DNA of 6,506 nt, taken from positions 1-6,506 of the forward strand of contig JAJAZH010000407.1 of NCBI GenBank assembly GCA_026785815.1, given 5' to 3'. This stretch comes from Ramlibacter sp. GTDB taxonomy: Bacteria; Pseudomonadota; Gammaproteobacteria; Burkholderiales; Burkholderiaceae_C. How positions within the stretch are numbered: the stretch's first letter is position 1; the number at the start of each line of letters is the position of its first letter. Made by a program: the position numbers and the translations under genes. The notes below the pieces were generated by a model. The model searched no databases. It was not told the DNA's origin and saw only the letters and a list, made by a program, of their open reading frames with translations. Below are positions 5,527 to 6,506 of this stretch, piece by piece.

Positions 5527-6506
5527 ATGCTCCAGCGTGTTGTCCGCTCCACCATCATCGACGCGCCGCTCGAGCGGGTCTGGGCTGTCTTGCGCGACTT
5601 CAACAGCCATGACCAATGGCATGACGCGGTGGCTGCCAGTCGCATCGAAGGCGACGAGCGCAGCGACCAGGTCGGCTGCATCCGCAGCTTCACGCTCAAA
5701 GACGGCCATCGCATCCGAGAGCAGCTGCTGACGCTGTCGGACAGCGAATACAAGAGCACCTATTGCATCGTCGATGCCACGGTGCCGTTGCAACGCTACG
5801 TGGCAGCCGTGACGCTCAAGCCGGTGACCGACGGCAACCGCACTTTCTGGCACTGGGAATCGACCTTCGCCACGCCGCCCGGCCGGGAGCGCGAGTTGCA
5901 CGACATGGTGGCCAAGGGGGTGTATGAGACCGGCTTCGAGAACCTGCGCCGGCATCTGCGCCAGGGCGGGGATCTGCGGCCGGAACGCGGCGGCGCGGCC
6001 GCGCGCGCAATGCGAGGATCTGATCCATCGATGCCCGTGGCATTGCCGGTGGCCACTCGCCGCGTCGCCTTGCGCCGCTACGGCGAGGCCGACGTCTTGC
6101 TCGCTGAAGAGACGCAAGCGCCGGCGCCAGGTGACGGCGAGGTCCGGATTGCGCAGCGCGCCATCGGCGTCAACTTTATCGATATCTACCTGCGCCGCGG
6201 CTGGATCCCCGACATGCTGCCGCTGTCGACGGATTCACCCGCCGTGCTTGGCATGGAAGCGGCCGGCACTGTGCTCGATGTTGGTGCCAACGTGAACAAG
6301 CTGCTGCCAGGCGACCGCGTGGCTTACCTGGCACCGCAGCCTGGCGCCTATTGCGGCGTGCGCTGCGTGCCGTCCCAGTGGGTGGTGCGGTTGCCAGCTG
6401 GTGTGCAAGACGATGCTGCGGCGGCGTTGCTGCTCAAGGGGATCACTGCGGACTTCCTGGTGCGCGATCTGGGCCAGGTGCGTTCCGGCACGCGTCTCCT
6501 GGTGCA
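5527..6506 (+). CDS. SRPBCC domain fused to a quinone oxidoreductase-type MDR domain (3' partial)
   Basis: Translation from the ATG at 5527 stays open to the window end (326 residues plus a partial codon). Residues 1-145 are an SRPBCC domain paralogous to the preceding gene: ERVWAVLRDFN (16-26), WH (31-32), VGCIRSF (49-55), PVTDGNR (99-105) and a C-terminal helix ending RRHLR, exactly where the paralogue stops. Residues 146-176 are an Arg/Gly/Ala-rich linker. From about 177 it matches the N-terminal catalytic domain of NADPH:quinone oxidoreductase: RRYGEADVL (183-191), GVNFIDIY (214-221), LGMEAAGTV (241-249), LPGDRVAY (260-267), GAY (273-275) and LLKGITADFL (302-311). Met stands where zinc alcohol dehydrogenases have the His of GHE, and GVNFID lacks the ligand Cys, so this is the zinc-free quinone/enone reductase type. 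The Rossmann NADPH domain lies beyond the window; the full protein should be near 490 residues. An internal start at 6031 could also give a separate oxidoreductase. The SRPBCC start is chosen by alignment with its paralogue; the upstream GAGA is a weak ribosome site. Confidence 0.85.
   Translation, partial: MLQRVVRSTIIDAPLERVWAVLRDFNSHDQWHDAVAASRIEGDERSDQVGCIRSFTLKDGHRIREQLLTLSDSEYKSTYCIVDATVPLQRYVAAVTLKPVTDGNRTFWHWESTFATPPGRERELHDMVAKGVYETGFENLRRHLRQGGDLRPERGGAAARAMRGSDPSMPVALPVATRRVALRRYGEADVLLAEETQAPAPGDGEVRIAQRAIGVNFIDIYLRRGWIPDMLPLSTDSPAVLGMEAAGTVLDVGANVNKLLPGDRVAYLAPQPGAYCGVRCVPSQWVVRLPAGVQDDAAAALLLKGITADFLVRDLGQVRSGTRLLV

Noticed and set aside
5338..6117. 259-residue minus-strand open frame opposite the SRPBCC genes
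   Set aside because: The forward strand carries two clear SRPBCC domains and the start of an oxidoreductase here; the reverse product shows no domain.

Overview
The window is GC-rich, gene-dense bacterial DNA, and everything supported lies on the + strand in one tight run. GC-ending codons, a Liv-type (branched-chain amino acid family) ABC transporter and the overall gene style suggest a proteobacterium. A betaproteobacterium of the Burkholderiales is my best guess, but nothing here fixes the taxon.

Layout: (1) 1-218, the C-terminal end of a LivG-type ABC ATPase. (2) 218-2506, a 762-residue fusion of a complete LivF-type ABC ATPase to a complete Tm-1-like (UPF0261) domain through a linker of about 110 residues. 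(3) 2531-3361, a TIM-barrel protein of the phosphoenolpyruvate hydrolase-like family. (4) 3374-5068, a YqiK-type flotillin/SPFH membrane protein. (5) 5072-5506, a small SRPBCC (START-like) protein. (6) 5527 to the window edge, a second SRPBCC domain that reads without a stop into an NADPH:quinone oxidoreductase-type (zeta-crystallin-like MDR) domain and is cut off by the end of the window. Spacers are -1, 24, 12, 3 and 20 bases. No promoter, terminator, RNA gene, mobile element or CRISPR array was seen, so this looks like the middle of one polycistronic operon. The substrate-binding protein and the permeases are presumably upstream, outside the window.

How the genes may work together: the LivG and LivF ATPases would power import of an unknown solute. 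The Tm-1-like domain is covalently attached to the LivF ATPase, and the PEP hydrolase-like partner follows directly. Together these two genes carry both domains of the plant Tm-1 architecture, split across two bacterial proteins. The flotillin could organise the transporter in the membrane. The SRPBCC proteins and the quinone oxidoreductase domain look like tools for binding and reducing a small hydrophobic, perhaps carbonyl- or quinone-bearing, molecule. That this is one uptake-and-processing pathway is inference from gene order. The family assignments come from recognisable motifs. The most notable points are the LivF/Tm-1 fusion, the SRPBCC/oxidoreductase fusion, and a flotillin embedded in this operon.
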